From the NCBI GenBank assembly GCA_951813325.1, contig OX638350.1, positions 3,515,954 through 3,579,953 on the forward strand: DNA of 64,000 bases, given 5' to 3'. Positions 8,554 to 16,327 of this stretch are shown here, piece by piece. The notes under the pieces are model-generated. The model saw only the letters and a program-made list of their open reading frames with translations. It made no database searches and was not told where the DNA came from. The position numbers and the translations under genes were made by a program. The DNA comes from an uncultured Acidimicrobiales bacterium (GTDB lineage: Bacteria; Actinomycetota; Acidimicrobiia; Acidimicrobiales; Bin134). Every line of letters starts with the position of its first letter. The first letter of the stretch is position 1.

Positions 8554-9336
8554 TCAGTCCATCGAGAACTCGGGGTTGAGGGTGATGACCCAGAACATGG
8601 CGCCGGCGTCGTCGAGAAGCTGGGCCATGCGGCCCGGCGGGGCGTCCATTGGCGGGACGATCACCTGCCCGCCCAGTTCTTGGCACTGCTCGGCGGTGGA
8701 GTCGCAGTCGTCGACCGCGAAGTACACCGCCCAGTGGGAGGGAATGCCTGGGGTGGGCCGGGGGCCGGCGCTGCCGATCATCTCGCCGTTCAACATGATG
8801 CCCACCGACCCTTCCATGTCGAGCGGCACCGGGGTCCAGCCCAGCACCTCGGAGTAGAACGCCAGGGCCTTGTCGACATCGGACGAGATGAGCTCGTTCC
8901 AGCACTGCGTGCCGTGTTCGCTCTTCAGCGCCGCGCCATCTTGGCCGAGCGCCTCCCATAGCACCACCACGGCGCCGGTGGGGTCGGCCACTACCGCCAT
9001 CTTGCCGGCGCCCGACGGATCCATCACCGGCCCCATCGGCGTGCCCCCAGCAGGCGCCACTTTGGCCAGGGCCTCATCGGCGTTGTCCACCGAGATGTAG
9101 GTCTCCCACACGTTGGGAATCCCCATCTCGCCCATGTGCTGGGGCTTCTCCATGAGTCCCAGCACCGGCTTATCGCCCTTCATCCCCAGGGTGTAGACCA
9201 CTTGCGACCCCTCGAGTTCGTCGTGAAAGTTCAGCCCGAACAGCGCTGAGTAGAACGCCTTGGCCTTGTCGGGCTCCTCGGTACACAAGTCGACCCAGCT
9301 GAAATCTCCATGGACGTAGCTGTCTGTCTCGGGCAC
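8554..9336 (-). CDS. Two-domain VOC (glyoxalase-fold) protein
   Basis: A 260-residue protein with two vicinal-oxygen-chelate domains, roughly residues 5-130 and 135-260. Both open with the typical pattern (FSWVDLCTEEPDKAKAFY; CWNELISSDVDKALAFY) and have matching ends (VVVLWEA; MFWVITL). GTG 9336 is chosen because AGGAGAG lies eight bases upstream and the VOC strand starts a few residues later. Such proteins include dioxygenases, epimerases and antibiotic-binding proteins. The position among amidohydrolase and aldolase genes fits ring-cleavage or isomerase chemistry, but that is inference. Confidence 0.75.
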   Translation of the reverse strand: MPETDSYVHGDFSWVDLCTEEPDKAKAFYSALFGLNFHDELEGSQVVYTLGMKGDKPVLGLMEKPQHMGEMGIPNVWETYISVDNADEALAKVAPAGGTPMGPVMDPSGAGKMAVVADPTGAVVVLWEALGQDGAALKSEHGTQCWNELISSDVDKALAFYSEVLGWTPVPLDMEGSVGIMLNGEMIGSAGPRPTPGIPSHWAVYFAVDDCDSTAEQCQELGGQVIVPPMDAPPGRMAQLLDDAGAMFWVITLNPEFSMD

Positions 9337-9466
9337 TGTCGCTCTCCTCTCGCGTTGATCTGGCCGGTAGGGCGTCCACGACACTCTAGGCCCGCCCGGT
9401 TGAGCCCAGATCAGCCAGCCGGGAGTTTTCATCAGTATTCGAGCCGATTTCAGGCGGCAGAAATGC

Positions 9467-10063
9467 TCAGATTGCGTCGCCGACGTTGGTGCGGCGAGCA
9501 CCGATGGCCCAGATCAAAAGAGCCAGGATCATCAGAGGATCGAGCACCTCCCAGGCGGTCTTCTCGTCGGAGAAGAAGTAGGCGAAGACGAATACCGCCA
9601 CTGCCAGCCCCAAGGCGATGACGGCGGCGATGAGGGTGAAGGGGTTGGCCGGCTCCAGACCTTGGCGCTGGGCCATCACCCGGCGCCACCCGGTGCAGAT
9701 GGCCACGGTGGCGCAGGCCACGAACAGCGGGTCGATGGTGAACCAGAGGTTGTTGCTCTGGTTGAAGACGTCGGTGTAGTGGTTGAGCAGAATCGCCACG
9801 GACAGCACCGACAAGCACAGCGTGCGCACCCACGGCACTTTGCTGGTGTTGCGCCACAGCAGCCACACGCCGACCAGGGAGAACGCCACGGGGCCGATCT
9901 GCCAGAGCTGCCACTTCCAGTTGTCGGCCAGCTCGGCATTGGGATCGACCATCTCCGACTGGTAGTACCACGTGAATACCGCGACCACCAGGATGCCTGC
10001 TCCGATGAAGGAGTCGATGACCCCCAGATCACGCCGTCGGAATATGTGATCAATCATGCTCAT
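9467..10063 (-). CDS. Polytopic membrane protein of unknown function
   Basis: A 198-residue protein with about six hydrophobic helices (for example IDSFIGAGILVVAVFTWYY, PLFVACATVAIC, LIAAVIALGLAVAVFVFAYF). No transporter or enzyme motif is recognised. Its ATG at 10063 overlaps the stop of the amidohydrolase at 10060-10941 by 4 bp (ATGA), so it is translationally coupled to that enzyme. It may serve as a transporter or membrane partner of the catabolic cluster. The 130 bases between it and the VOC gene hold nothing I can assign. Confidence 0.7.
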   Translation of the reverse strand: MSMIDHIFRRRDLGVIDSFIGAGILVVAVFTWYYQSEMVDPNAELADNWKWQLWQIGPVAFSLVGVWLLWRNTSKVPWVRTLCLSVLSVAILLNHYTDVFNQSNNLWFTIDPLFVACATVAICTGWRRVMAQRQGLEPANPFTLIAAVIALGLAVAVFVFAYFFSDEKTAWEVLDPLMILALLIWAIGARRTNVGDAI

Positions 10064-10941
10064 GCCATATTGAACACCCTCAGAGCGTTCTCCCGCAGGA
10101 ATTTGGCCCATAGGTGATCTCGGAACGGCACCTGGCGCATGTCGGTCATGATCCGCTCCAGCGACAGCCCGGACGGGAAGTATCCGGCGTACATGACCTT
10201 GTGGGCGCCCCGGGTGTTGGCGTAGTCGATGATGGCCCTCGGATAGTGCTTCGGAGCGAATGCCGAGGTGGAGTAGTGCAGCCCCGGCCACTTCAACATG
10301 AGCTTCACCATGAGGTCTTCCCACGGCTCAGCGCCGTGGCGGGTGACCAGCACCAACTCGGGGAAGTCGTAGCACACCCGGTCGAGGTGCTCGACGTGCT
10401 GGGGGCCGAGCGGGAATCTCGGCCCTGGCACCCCGGCGTTGACGCACATGGGTATGTCCAGCTCGCAGCACGCCGCATAGACCGGATACATGAGCGGGTC
10501 GCCGATGTCCACCTGGGGGTGCAGCCCGGTGGGGAAGCAGGCGGCGGCGACCGCTCCGAGCTCGTCGACCGCGCGGCGCAGGTCCCGCACCGCCTGGACT
10601 CCGAGGTTGGGGTCGACCAGGTAGCTGCCGTAGAGGCGGTCGGGATGCTCGGTGATGCCCCGGGTGCCCCAGGTGTCGCCGAAGTTCACCGGCAACAGAC
10701 CCTTGTCCACCCCCCAGCGGTCCATCTCGGCCAGCAGGTAGGCGATGAAGTCCACCGTGCCGTCCACTCGGGGCAGATCCTTGAACATGTAGGCCGCGCC
10801 GTGGCCGAAGGTGCGGCTCTCGGCGTCTTTCAGCAGCCCCTGGAAGTTGGTGAACCAGGCGTCCCGGTCGGAGGGCACGCCCAACATGAGATCGACCGCC
10901 CCGATGCCGTCCATCGGGTGGGCTTCGGGCTCGGAGGCCAT
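10060..10941 (-). CDS. Amidohydrolase family 2 protein, paralogue of 7667-8533
   Basis: A 293-residue amidohydrolase-related protein. Shared blocks with the downstream paralogue include GAVDLMLGVP, YMFKDLP, HGAEPWEDL, APKHYPRAIIDYANTRGAH and FLRENALRVFNMA. Like its paralogue it lacks an obvious N-terminal HxH pair. Its ATG directly follows the TAG of the class II aldolase gene, and its stop overlaps the membrane protein start, giving a tight aldolase, amidohydrolase, membrane-protein operon. Two related hydrolases in one cluster suggest consecutive or alternative substrates of one pathway. Confidence 0.75.
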   Translation of the reverse strand: MASEPEAHPMDGIGAVDLMLGVPSDRDAWFTNFQGLLKDAESRTFGHGAAYMFKDLPRVDGTVDFIAYLLAEMDRWGVDKGLLPVNFGDTWGTRGITEHPDRLYGSYLVDPNLGVQAVRDLRRAVDELGAVAAACFPTGLHPQVDIGDPLMYPVYAACCELDIPMCVNAGVPGPRFPLGPQHVEHLDRVCYDFPELVLVTRHGAEPWEDLMVKLMLKWPGLHYSTSAFAPKHYPRAIIDYANTRGAHKVMYAGYFPSGLSLERIMTDMRQVPFRDHLWAKFLRENALRVFNMA

Positions 10942-11661
10942 CTAGCCGCCCAGCGTCTCGAAGAGGTCGGCGTCGGTGCGGCGCAGGCGGCGGTAGTTGG
11001 CCTCCCACATCATGGGGATGAAGTACTGGTGGTAGGCCTTTTTGGCCCGGGCCGCCTCGGCCTCGGGCATCTCGCGGCCCCCCACCACCTGGGCCTCGTA
11101 GTGGGCCCGGGCCGAGCTCTCCAGGGCGATGGCCTTGACGGTGGCCTCCTCCAGTGAGGGGCACACGAAGCAGGCGCCGTGGTTGCCGATGAGCACCACC
11201 GACCGGTCGCCCAGGGCAGCGGCCATCTTGGGGCCGTCCACGGGGTCGTCGATGCCGTTGTCGGCGTAGTGGGCCTGCTCTTGGTAGAACAAGCAGGCGT
11301 CGGCTGAGTACAGGCCCACGTCCTTGCCGGTGGTGGACAGCACCTCCACATAGTGGGAGTGGGTGTGGATCACCGAGTTGGCGTCGGGCCGGGCTTGGTA
11401 GAACCCGGCGTGGAACCGCACTGCGGGGGAGGCCGGGGTGTCGCCGTCGAGCGGGTTGAGCTCCATGTCGTAGCAGTTCACGTCGCGGGGCAGCGTCTCG
11501 CTGAAGTAGCCGAACGGCGACACCCAGAAGGCGTCGCGGCGCTCGGCGTCGCGAACCGACACATGGCCGGCCACCCGGCTCTCACAGCCCTCCCGGGCCA
11601 GGATGCGCCGAGACGCGGCCACCTGGAAGGCGGGATGGTCTTCGGTCCATGTCTTGGTCAT
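10942..11661 (-). CDS. Class II aldolase/adducin family protein
   Basis: A 239-residue protein of the class II (zinc-dependent) aldolase/epimerase family. The metal-binding pair of histidines is in VIHTHSHYVEVL, with a third in IGNHGACFV. The N-terminal segment SRVAGHVSVRD matches the family's substrate-binding loop region. Members cleave or epimerise phosphorylated and free hydroxy-acids. It is the first gene of a coupled set with the amidohydrolase that starts immediately after its stop. A stretch of 83 bases separates it from the next upstream gene. Confidence 0.8.
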   Translation of the reverse strand: MTKTWTEDHPAFQVAASRRILAREGCESRVAGHVSVRDAERRDAFWVSPFGYFSETLPRDVNCYDMELNPLDGDTPASPAVRFHAGFYQARPDANSVIHTHSHYVEVLSTTGKDVGLYSADACLFYQEQAHYADNGIDDPVDGPKMAAALGDRSVVLIGNHGACFVCPSLEEATVKAIALESSARAHYEAQVVGGREMPEAEAARAKKAYHQYFIPMMWEANYRRLRRTDADLFETLGG

Positions 11662-11744
11662 CGGGTCTCCTCCGTCTGGGTCCTCAAAATATCTCCGGGT
11701 CGGCGCCCACCGCCTCGCCCACGGTCCAGCCGAGCGGCCCCCCG

Positions 11745-12854
11745 CTACTGCTGGATGTCGTAGAGCTGGCGGACGTTGCCCGAAACGATGGCATGGCGCA
11801 CCTCATCGGTGGTGTCGGCGAAGTGCTCGGCGATCACGGCCTGGCTGTCGGGCCAGGTGGACACGTGGTGGGGGAAGTCGTTACCCCACATCATGGTCTC
11901 GGTACCGATCACGTCTCGGGCGGCCACCCCGGTGAGGTCCCGCATGAACGTCACCCGGAAGTTCTTGCGCCAATAGTGCGACGGCTCCTCCTGGCAGTTC
12001 ATGTCCTTCAGGAGCTGGGCGTTGCGGTGGAACCAGTAGTCGGCCCGCTCCAGCAGGTTCCCGGCCCAGCCCACGTCGTTCTCGGCGGAGACGATCATCA
12101 GGTCGCCGAAGCGGTCGAACACTCCGCCGAAGATGAGGTCGAGCACCACCTCTTGGATGTCCACCGTTTGCAGCACCGACCGGGTGGACGTGCCCCGGTC
12201 CCAGGCCTTGTCGGGGTCGCGGGTGGTGGCCGCGTGCAGGTTCACCGGCATGGAGTGCTCCACCGCCGCGGCCCACAGGGGATCGAACGACGGGTCTTGG
12301 TAGGGGTTGTCCTCGCCGTTGACCACCGGGATCATGACCCCCTTGAGCCCGATGTCCCGGCATCGCTTCATCTCCTTGGCGGCCCGCTCCAAATCCACCG
12401 GCGACAGCAGGCCGATGCCCACGAACGTGTCGGGTATCTGGCTGACGAACTCCCCCACCCAGGTGTTGTAGGCCTCGAACAGGGCCCACTGGAACTCCAC
12501 GTCTTGGATCGGGTACATCTGCATGGCGATGGTGGGGTACAGCACCTCGCCGGTCACCCCGTCGACGCGCAATGCCTCCATCCGGACCTGCGGATCCCAG
12601 CCCACGTCGGGCACGTCTTCGTCCCAGCGGCCCTTGGTCCGCACGTTGTCGTCGGTGCGCATGCACCCGGCCAAAAGCCCCACCGGGGGGAGCCGGGCCT
12701 GGTCGCACACCAGGCGGTCGGTGGTGGGCTCGTGGACCAGCCGGGGAGCCCGATCCCGGTAGGCCTCCACGGTGTAGATCTGCCATAGGTCGTGGGGCTC
12801 GATCACATGGGAGTCGGCGGAGAAGACGTCGAAGCCGTTGTCGCTCATCGCCAT
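11745..12854 (-). CDS. Amidohydrolase family 2 protein (long form)
   Basis: A 369-residue metal-dependent hydrolase. It begins FDVFSADSHVIEPHDLW, where SADSHV is the usual strand-1 region of the family, and ends with MWGNDFPHHVSTWP, which holds the conserved catalytic Asp. A central VNLHAATT supplies a further metal-ligand histidine. Members hydrolyse or decarboxylate aromatic and alicyclic acids. The start is uncertain between ATG 12854 and ATG 12848 and neither has a strong ribosome-binding site. It is divergent from the dehydrogenase at 12901, with only about 46 bases between them for two promoters. Confidence 0.8.
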   Translation of the reverse strand: MAMSDNGFDVFSADSHVIEPHDLWQIYTVEAYRDRAPRLVHEPTTDRLVCDQARLPPVGLLAGCMRTDDNVRTKGRWDEDVPDVGWDPQVRMEALRVDGVTGEVLYPTIAMQMYPIQDVEFQWALFEAYNTWVGEFVSQIPDTFVGIGLLSPVDLERAAKEMKRCRDIGLKGVMIPVVNGEDNPYQDPSFDPLWAAAVEHSMPVNLHAATTRDPDKAWDRGTSTRSVLQTVDIQEVVLDLIFGGVFDRFGDLMIVSAENDVGWAGNLLERADYWFHRNAQLLKDMNCQEEPSHYWRKNFRVTFMRDLTGVAARDVIGTETMMWGNDFPHHVSTWPDSQAVIAEHFADTTDEVRHAIVSGNVRQLYDIQQ

Positions 12855-12900
12855 TGATGGTAGGTCTCAGCCGGGGCTTCTCGCCCACTGGGTGGGTAAC

Positions 12901-13773
12901 GTGAGCCGGGTGAGCGTGTGTGCATTCATCGGACTGGGCAATATGGGCTTTCCCATGGCCGGGCACTTGGCGGCCGCCGGCCACGAGGTGCGGGTGTTCA
13001 ACCGGACGGCCGCGGTGGCTGACCGCTGGGCCGGGCGTCACGAAGGGGTCGTGGCCGCGACCCCGGCCGAGGCGGCCGACGGGGCCGAGCTCGTGTTCAC
13101 CTGCGTGGGGGCCGACGACGACCTGCGGGCGGTGGTGCTGGGCGACGGGGGTGCGCTGAGCACCATGGGCGCGGGCTCGGTGCTGGTGGATCACACCACT
13201 GCGTCGGCCGATGTGGCCCGGGAGCTGGCCGAGGTGTGCGCCGAGCGGGGGATCGGCTGGCTGGACGCCCCCGTCTCCGGCGGCCAGGCCGGGGCCGAGA
13301 ACGGTGTGCTGACGGTGATGTGCGGCGGCGAGCCCCCGCACTTCGAGGCTGCCCGCCCGGTGATCGACGCCTATGCCTCCGCAGTCGCCCTTCTGGGTCC
13401 GGCCGGGTGTGGCCAGCTCACCAAGATGGTCAACCAGATCCTGTGCGCCGGGGCCATCCAAGGGGCGGCCGAGGCGCTGGCCTTCGGCGAGCGGGCCGGT
13501 CTCGACATGGAACAGGTGCTCAACGCGGTCACCAAGGGGGCGGCCGGCTCGTGGTACCTCCAGAACCGGGGCCACACCATGGTGGCCGACGAGTTCGACT
13601 TCGGCTTCGCCATCGACTGGATGCTCAAAGACCTCGGCCTGGTGGCCGGCGCCGCCGCCGGCCTCGGCGCCCCCATCCCCCTCGTCGAGCTCTGCCGCCG
13701 CTACACCGAAGCAACCGCGGCGGTCGGCGAGAACCGCCTTGACGCCACCGCCATCATCCGCCGCTACCGATAG
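12901..13773 (+). CDS. 3-hydroxyisobutyrate dehydrogenase-like beta-hydroxyacid dehydrogenase
   Basis: A 290-residue NAD(P)-dependent beta-hydroxyacid dehydrogenase. The Rossmann glycine motif is FIGLGNMGFPMAGHLA, the substrate-binding motif is DAPVSGGQAGAENG, and the catalytic lysine sits in GQLTKMVNQIL. Substrates in the family include 3-hydroxyisobutyrate, tartronate semialdehyde and 6-phosphogluconate, and the sequence does not decide between them. I prefer GTG 12901 (or 12910) to the in-frame ATG 12838, which would overlap the divergent hydrolase. It plausibly completes the adjacent catabolic cluster. Confidence 0.8.
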   Translation: MSRVSVCAFIGLGNMGFPMAGHLAAAGHEVRVFNRTAAVADRWAGRHEGVVAATPAEAADGAELVFTCVGADDDLRAVVLGDGGALSTMGAGSVLVDHTTASADVARELAEVCAERGIGWLDAPVSGGQAGAENGVLTVMCGGEPPHFEAARPVIDAYASAVALLGPAGCGQLTKMVNQILCAGAIQGAAEALAFGERAGLDMEQVLNAVTKGAAGSWYLQNRGHTMVADEFDFGFAIDWMLKDLGLVAGAAAGLGAPIPLVELCRRYTEATAAVGENRLDATAIIRRYR

Positions 13774-13797
13774 CGGCCTGCCAATACAGCCCCGCGA

Positions 13798-14142
13798 TTA
13801 TTGACGGGAAGCTGGGAGGTCAGAGCGCTCGTTGCGAACATCGCGGGTGTGCAAGATGCAAGTCCGGTCTTGTCCCTGAATGACGGCAATCTCTAGCTGG
13901 GCTCCGAGCGCTGAGACATACTGCTCAAGTACGTCAATAGTCACGTTGCGGGAGCGCTCAATCGCGGCAACCCGCGGCTGTGAGATGCCAATGAGCCCTG
14001 CCAGTTCACGTTGGGAGATACCTGCCTTTTCACGAAGGGCAGTAAGACTGGTTGCAAGGTGAAACTCGTCCTCGATTTCTTGAACGCGATTTTCTGCGTT
14101 TGGAGTATTTAGAACTTTCTTCTCCCACTCCTTCAGGCTCAT
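13798..14142 (-). CDS. higA: HigA-like antitoxin, XRE-family
   Basis: A 114-residue helix-turn-helix protein. The motif runs LREKAGISQRELAGLIG, then ISQPRVAAIERSRN. ATG 14142 is selected because AAAGGAG lies just upstream; a longer frame from GTG 14172 overlaps the toxin stop. The order toxin (14169-14537) then antitoxin is the reversed arrangement characteristic of higBA. It should neutralise the RelE-fold toxin and repress the pair's promoter near 14540-14570. Confidence 0.85.
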   Translation of the reverse strand: MSLKEWEKKVLNTPNAENRVQEIEDEFHLATSLTALREKAGISQRELAGLIGISQPRVAAIERSRNVTIDVLEQYVSALGAQLEIAVIQGQDRTCILHTRDVRNERSDLPASRQ

Positions 14143-14168
14143 AGGCTCTCCTTTGTTCTGTCTCTTGA

Positions 14169-14537
14169 TCACTTATCGATTTGCTTTTTGACGCTTTGCT
14201 GATGTTCGTCAAGTCGGCTATCTGCTATCGGAATATTCTTCTTGTACCAACTGGTCCAATTGCTGCTCTTGCCACCACCCACGAGCAGAATGGCCTTCCG
14301 CTCTGCGTCGAAGGCGAATAGCACTCGTATCTTGGTCCGTCCCGTTGACCCTGGTCGAAGTTCCTTCATGTTCTTGTGTCTACTGGCCTTTATCGTGTCG
14401 ACCAGTGGCCGACCCAACGTTGGCCCCTCGCTTCGCAATAGTCTGACTGCGGCTAGCAGTGCCTCAGCATCAGCCTGTGACAGACGATTCGCCCAATCCT
14501 CGCAATCAGGGTGAAATTCTACCGGCCAAGCTGACAT
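14169..14537 (-). CDS. higB: HigB-like RelE/ParE superfamily toxin
   Basis: A 122-residue protein of the RelE-fold ribonuclease type (phage Gp49-like/HigB). Typical blocks are EFHPDCEDWANRLSQ, then KNMKELRPGSTGRTKIRVLF and ILLVGGGKS. HigB toxins usually cleave mRNA on the ribosome. It precedes the antitoxin gene with only a few bases between, as in higBA operons. Nothing indicates inactivation. Confidence 0.85.
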   Translation of the reverse strand: MSAWPVEFHPDCEDWANRLSQADAEALLAAVRLLRSEGPTLGRPLVDTIKASRHKNMKELRPGSTGRTKIRVLFAFDAERKAILLVGGGKSSNWTSWYKKNIPIADSRLDEHQQSVKKQIDK

Positions 14538-14572
14538 GTTATAATAATATCGTTATCACATGCGAGGCCGGC
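14538..14572 (-). promoter_or_regulatory. Probable higBA promoter/operator
   Basis: Immediately upstream of the toxin start lies an AT-rich block (gttataataatatcgttatc) in otherwise GC-rich DNA. On the minus strand it contains TATTAT/TATAAC-like -10 sequences and two gttat half-sites about 13 bases apart. This fits an autoregulated toxin-antitoxin promoter. The assignment rests on position and composition only. The remaining bases up to 14712 show nothing else. Confidence 0.4.
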
Positions 14573-14712
14573 AGTCCAGCTGCGGCCGCGCCCTGCCCAA
14601 ACTCGCTGAGCGGTCAGTTAGCGACACGGAGCAGCCCCAACACTCCCACGCCAGAGCCACCCAACAAGGTAAAGGGGGTCGGCGCTCTTGATCGGTTCGT
14701 GAACAAGGGCCG

Positions 14713-15036
14713 TTAGGGAGCGGTGTACCTGAGGTGGCTGGGGACGAAGTCGTCGACGAACAGCATGATCTCCCCAGGTTCCAGAGGCTGCCCTTGAGGC
14801 TCCAGGTCCAGTGGCTGCACGCCTTCGAGCACTGCCCCGAGCTTGGCGGCCTGGAGGGGTTCAGTCGGCAGCTCGAACGAGAAAACGCCATCGTCGTTGG
14901 TCACGCTCTCCAGCGTCGAGGAGTCTCCTTGGGCGGTCTGGATCGCCAGCCAGACAAGAACTTCAGCGACAAGGGCCTTGCCGGCCAATCCGACAAGCCG
15001 CCCGTACACGGTGCGAGCCGCCGCGTCGTCAGCCAC
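14713..15036 (-). CDS. Small protein with carboxypeptidase-regulatory-like beta domain
   Basis: A 107-residue protein beginning at GTG 15036. The central part (VYGRLVGLAGKALVAEVLV, then VTNDDGVFSFELP) resembles the CarboxypepD_reg-like Ig fold found in many surface or accessory proteins. There is no signal peptide and no catalytic motif. Codon composition fits a real gene, but the start lacks a clear ribosome-binding site. No functional partner is nearby. It could also be a fragment of a longer protein. Confidence 0.45.
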   Translation of the reverse strand: MADDAAARTVYGRLVGLAGKALVAEVLVWLAIQTAQGDSSTLESVTNDDGVFSFELPTEPLQAAKLGAVLEGVQPLDLEPQGQPLEPGEIMLFVDDFVPSHLRYTAP

Positions 15037-15063
15037 AGTCCGAATCGTACCATTGCTGTATTC

Positions 15064-15178
15064 CTAGTGGTCTGTCTGCAAGTTGATCGGGACGTCCTGC
15101 TAGGCATCGACGTCCCCCGCGGCGTTGCGCCTCCTTGCCGTGCGCTCTGGGTATGGCTGCGTCGGTGCGCCTTGTGAG
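15064..15178 (+). mobile_element. Truncated copy of MITE-like element
   Basis: This stretch begins ctagtggtctgtc and then matches the complement of the element at 20729-20896 through about 85 conserved bases (cctgctaggcatcgacg, ggctgcgtcggtgcgcctt). It keeps one terminal sequence, diverged, and has lost the far end near 15178. The internal part can fold: GCCGT(A/G)C pairs with GTATGGC around a 7-base loop. It lies between two convergently placed minus-strand genes and encodes nothing. Confidence 0.75.
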
Positions 15179-15198
15179 TATCTGGCCGGAGTTGAGGC

Positions 15199-16026
15199 TC
15201 AGTAAAGGGATTCGCCGCCCTTTTCTCCGCTGGTGGTGTCGGCGTCGCCGCCGAGGGCGGCTCGCACCGACTTGAGATGGGCGGTGACGCCAGCAGTGAG
15301 AGTGGCGTTGTCGGCGGTAACGGTGACCAGGCGAAATCCTTGAGCCACACGGGTGGGGGTGAGCGTGGGGGTGGCGTGGATGCCGGGGATCACGCCATGG
15401 CGCTGGCAACCAGCCACGATGGTGGCCAAGGCATGGTCAAAGGCGGTTTTGCCGTCGTTGTTGCCCGGCCCCAATCCAAGGCTCACCGACAGGTCGGATG
15501 GGCCGACGTAGATGGCGCCCACCCCGGGGGTGGACAAGATGTCGTCCAAGTTCTCCAGCGCGGCGGTGGTCTCCACCATGGGGATGCACTGCACTGCCTC
15601 GTTGGCCCCGGCGAAATAGCCCGGCCCGTCGCGCAGCGCCGCCCGAATGGGACCGACGCTGCGGGCACCAACGGGGGCGTAGCGGCACGACCTCACTGCG
15701 GCCTCGGCCTCGGCCCGGCTGTTGACCATGGGGACGATGATGCCCAAGGCCCCGGCGTCCAGCACTCGGCCGATGATGCCCTGCTCGTTCCACGGCACTC
15801 GCACCACCGGGGTGGCCGAGCCCAAGTCGATGGCCGCCAGCATCGCCAGCGCGTCGGAGTAGTCGGCCAACCCGTGCTGCATGTCGATGCACACATAGTC
15901 GAAGCCGGCCCGGGACATGATCTCGCAGCCCATGGCCGTCGGCAGGACCGCCCATGCGCCCAGCGCCGGACGCCCCGAAGCCAACGCCTCGGCTAGCGGA
16001 TGGACAGCAGAAACAGCGGCGCTCAT
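15199..16026 (-). CDS. HpcH/HpaI aldolase (citrate lyase beta fold) family protein
   Basis: A 275-residue class II pyruvate aldolase-type TIM barrel. Conserved features are FDYVCIDMQHGLADY, the metal-ligand regions IPMVETTAALEN and YVGPSDLSVSLG, and an early Arg-Val-Pro (VVRVPWNE). Relatives split 4-hydroxy-2-oxo acids into pyruvate and an aldehyde during aromatic or sugar-acid breakdown. The gene stands alone between the truncated MITE and a small hypothetical gene. The specific substrate cannot be read. Confidence 0.85.
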   Translation of the reverse strand: MSAAVSAVHPLAEALASGRPALGAWAVLPTAMGCEIMSRAGFDYVCIDMQHGLADYSDALAMLAAIDLGSATPVVRVPWNEQGIIGRVLDAGALGIIVPMVNSRAEAEAAVRSCRYAPVGARSVGPIRAALRDGPGYFAGANEAVQCIPMVETTAALENLDDILSTPGVGAIYVGPSDLSVSLGLGPGNNDGKTAFDHALATIVAGCQRHGVIPGIHATPTLTPTRVAQGFRLVTVTADNATLTAGVTAHLKSVRAALGGDADTTSGEKGGESLY

Positions 16027-16076
16027 GGCCGCAACCGTATCTCCCGACGAGGGGAATGAGTCGGTTCGGTTGTCGG

Positions 16077-16310
16077 CTAGCGCCAGTAGTTGTTGGCGGC
16101 GGCGATGGTCTGGAACTCAACGGCTACGAGGTGGGCCGAGCTGATGAGTTGAGCGGTATCGCTGGCGTAGTCGTCGCGGAGGCTCGCTCGCACGTCGGCA
16201 TCGGTTTGGATGGCGGCAATGGTCTTGCGGGCGATCGTGATGGCCAGTTCACGGCCTTCGGCGGGCGTGGCGGTCATGAGGGTGGGGATGACATCGTCGA
16301 AGACGGACAT
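16077..16310 (-). CDS. Small hypothetical protein
   Basis: A 77-residue, mostly helical protein starting at ATG 16310 behind a good AGAGGAA site. It follows the substrate-binding lipoprotein by 17 bases, so the two are probably co-transcribed. It has no cysteines, signal peptide or recognisable motif (ELAITIARKTIAAIQTDAD, ending AANNYWR). I do not recognise the family. Confidence 0.5.
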   Translation of the reverse strand: MSVFDDVIPTLMTATPAEGRELAITIARKTIAAIQTDADVRASLRDDYASDTAQLISSAHLVAVEFQTIAAANNYWR

Positions 16311-16327
16311 GGACAGTTCCTCTCGGA

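Noticed and set aside
11881..13575. A 564-codon minus-strand frame across the divergent hydrolase and dehydrogenase genes
   Set aside because: It reads in the wrong frame of the hydrolase and antisense to the dehydrogenase, both of which have clear family motifs.
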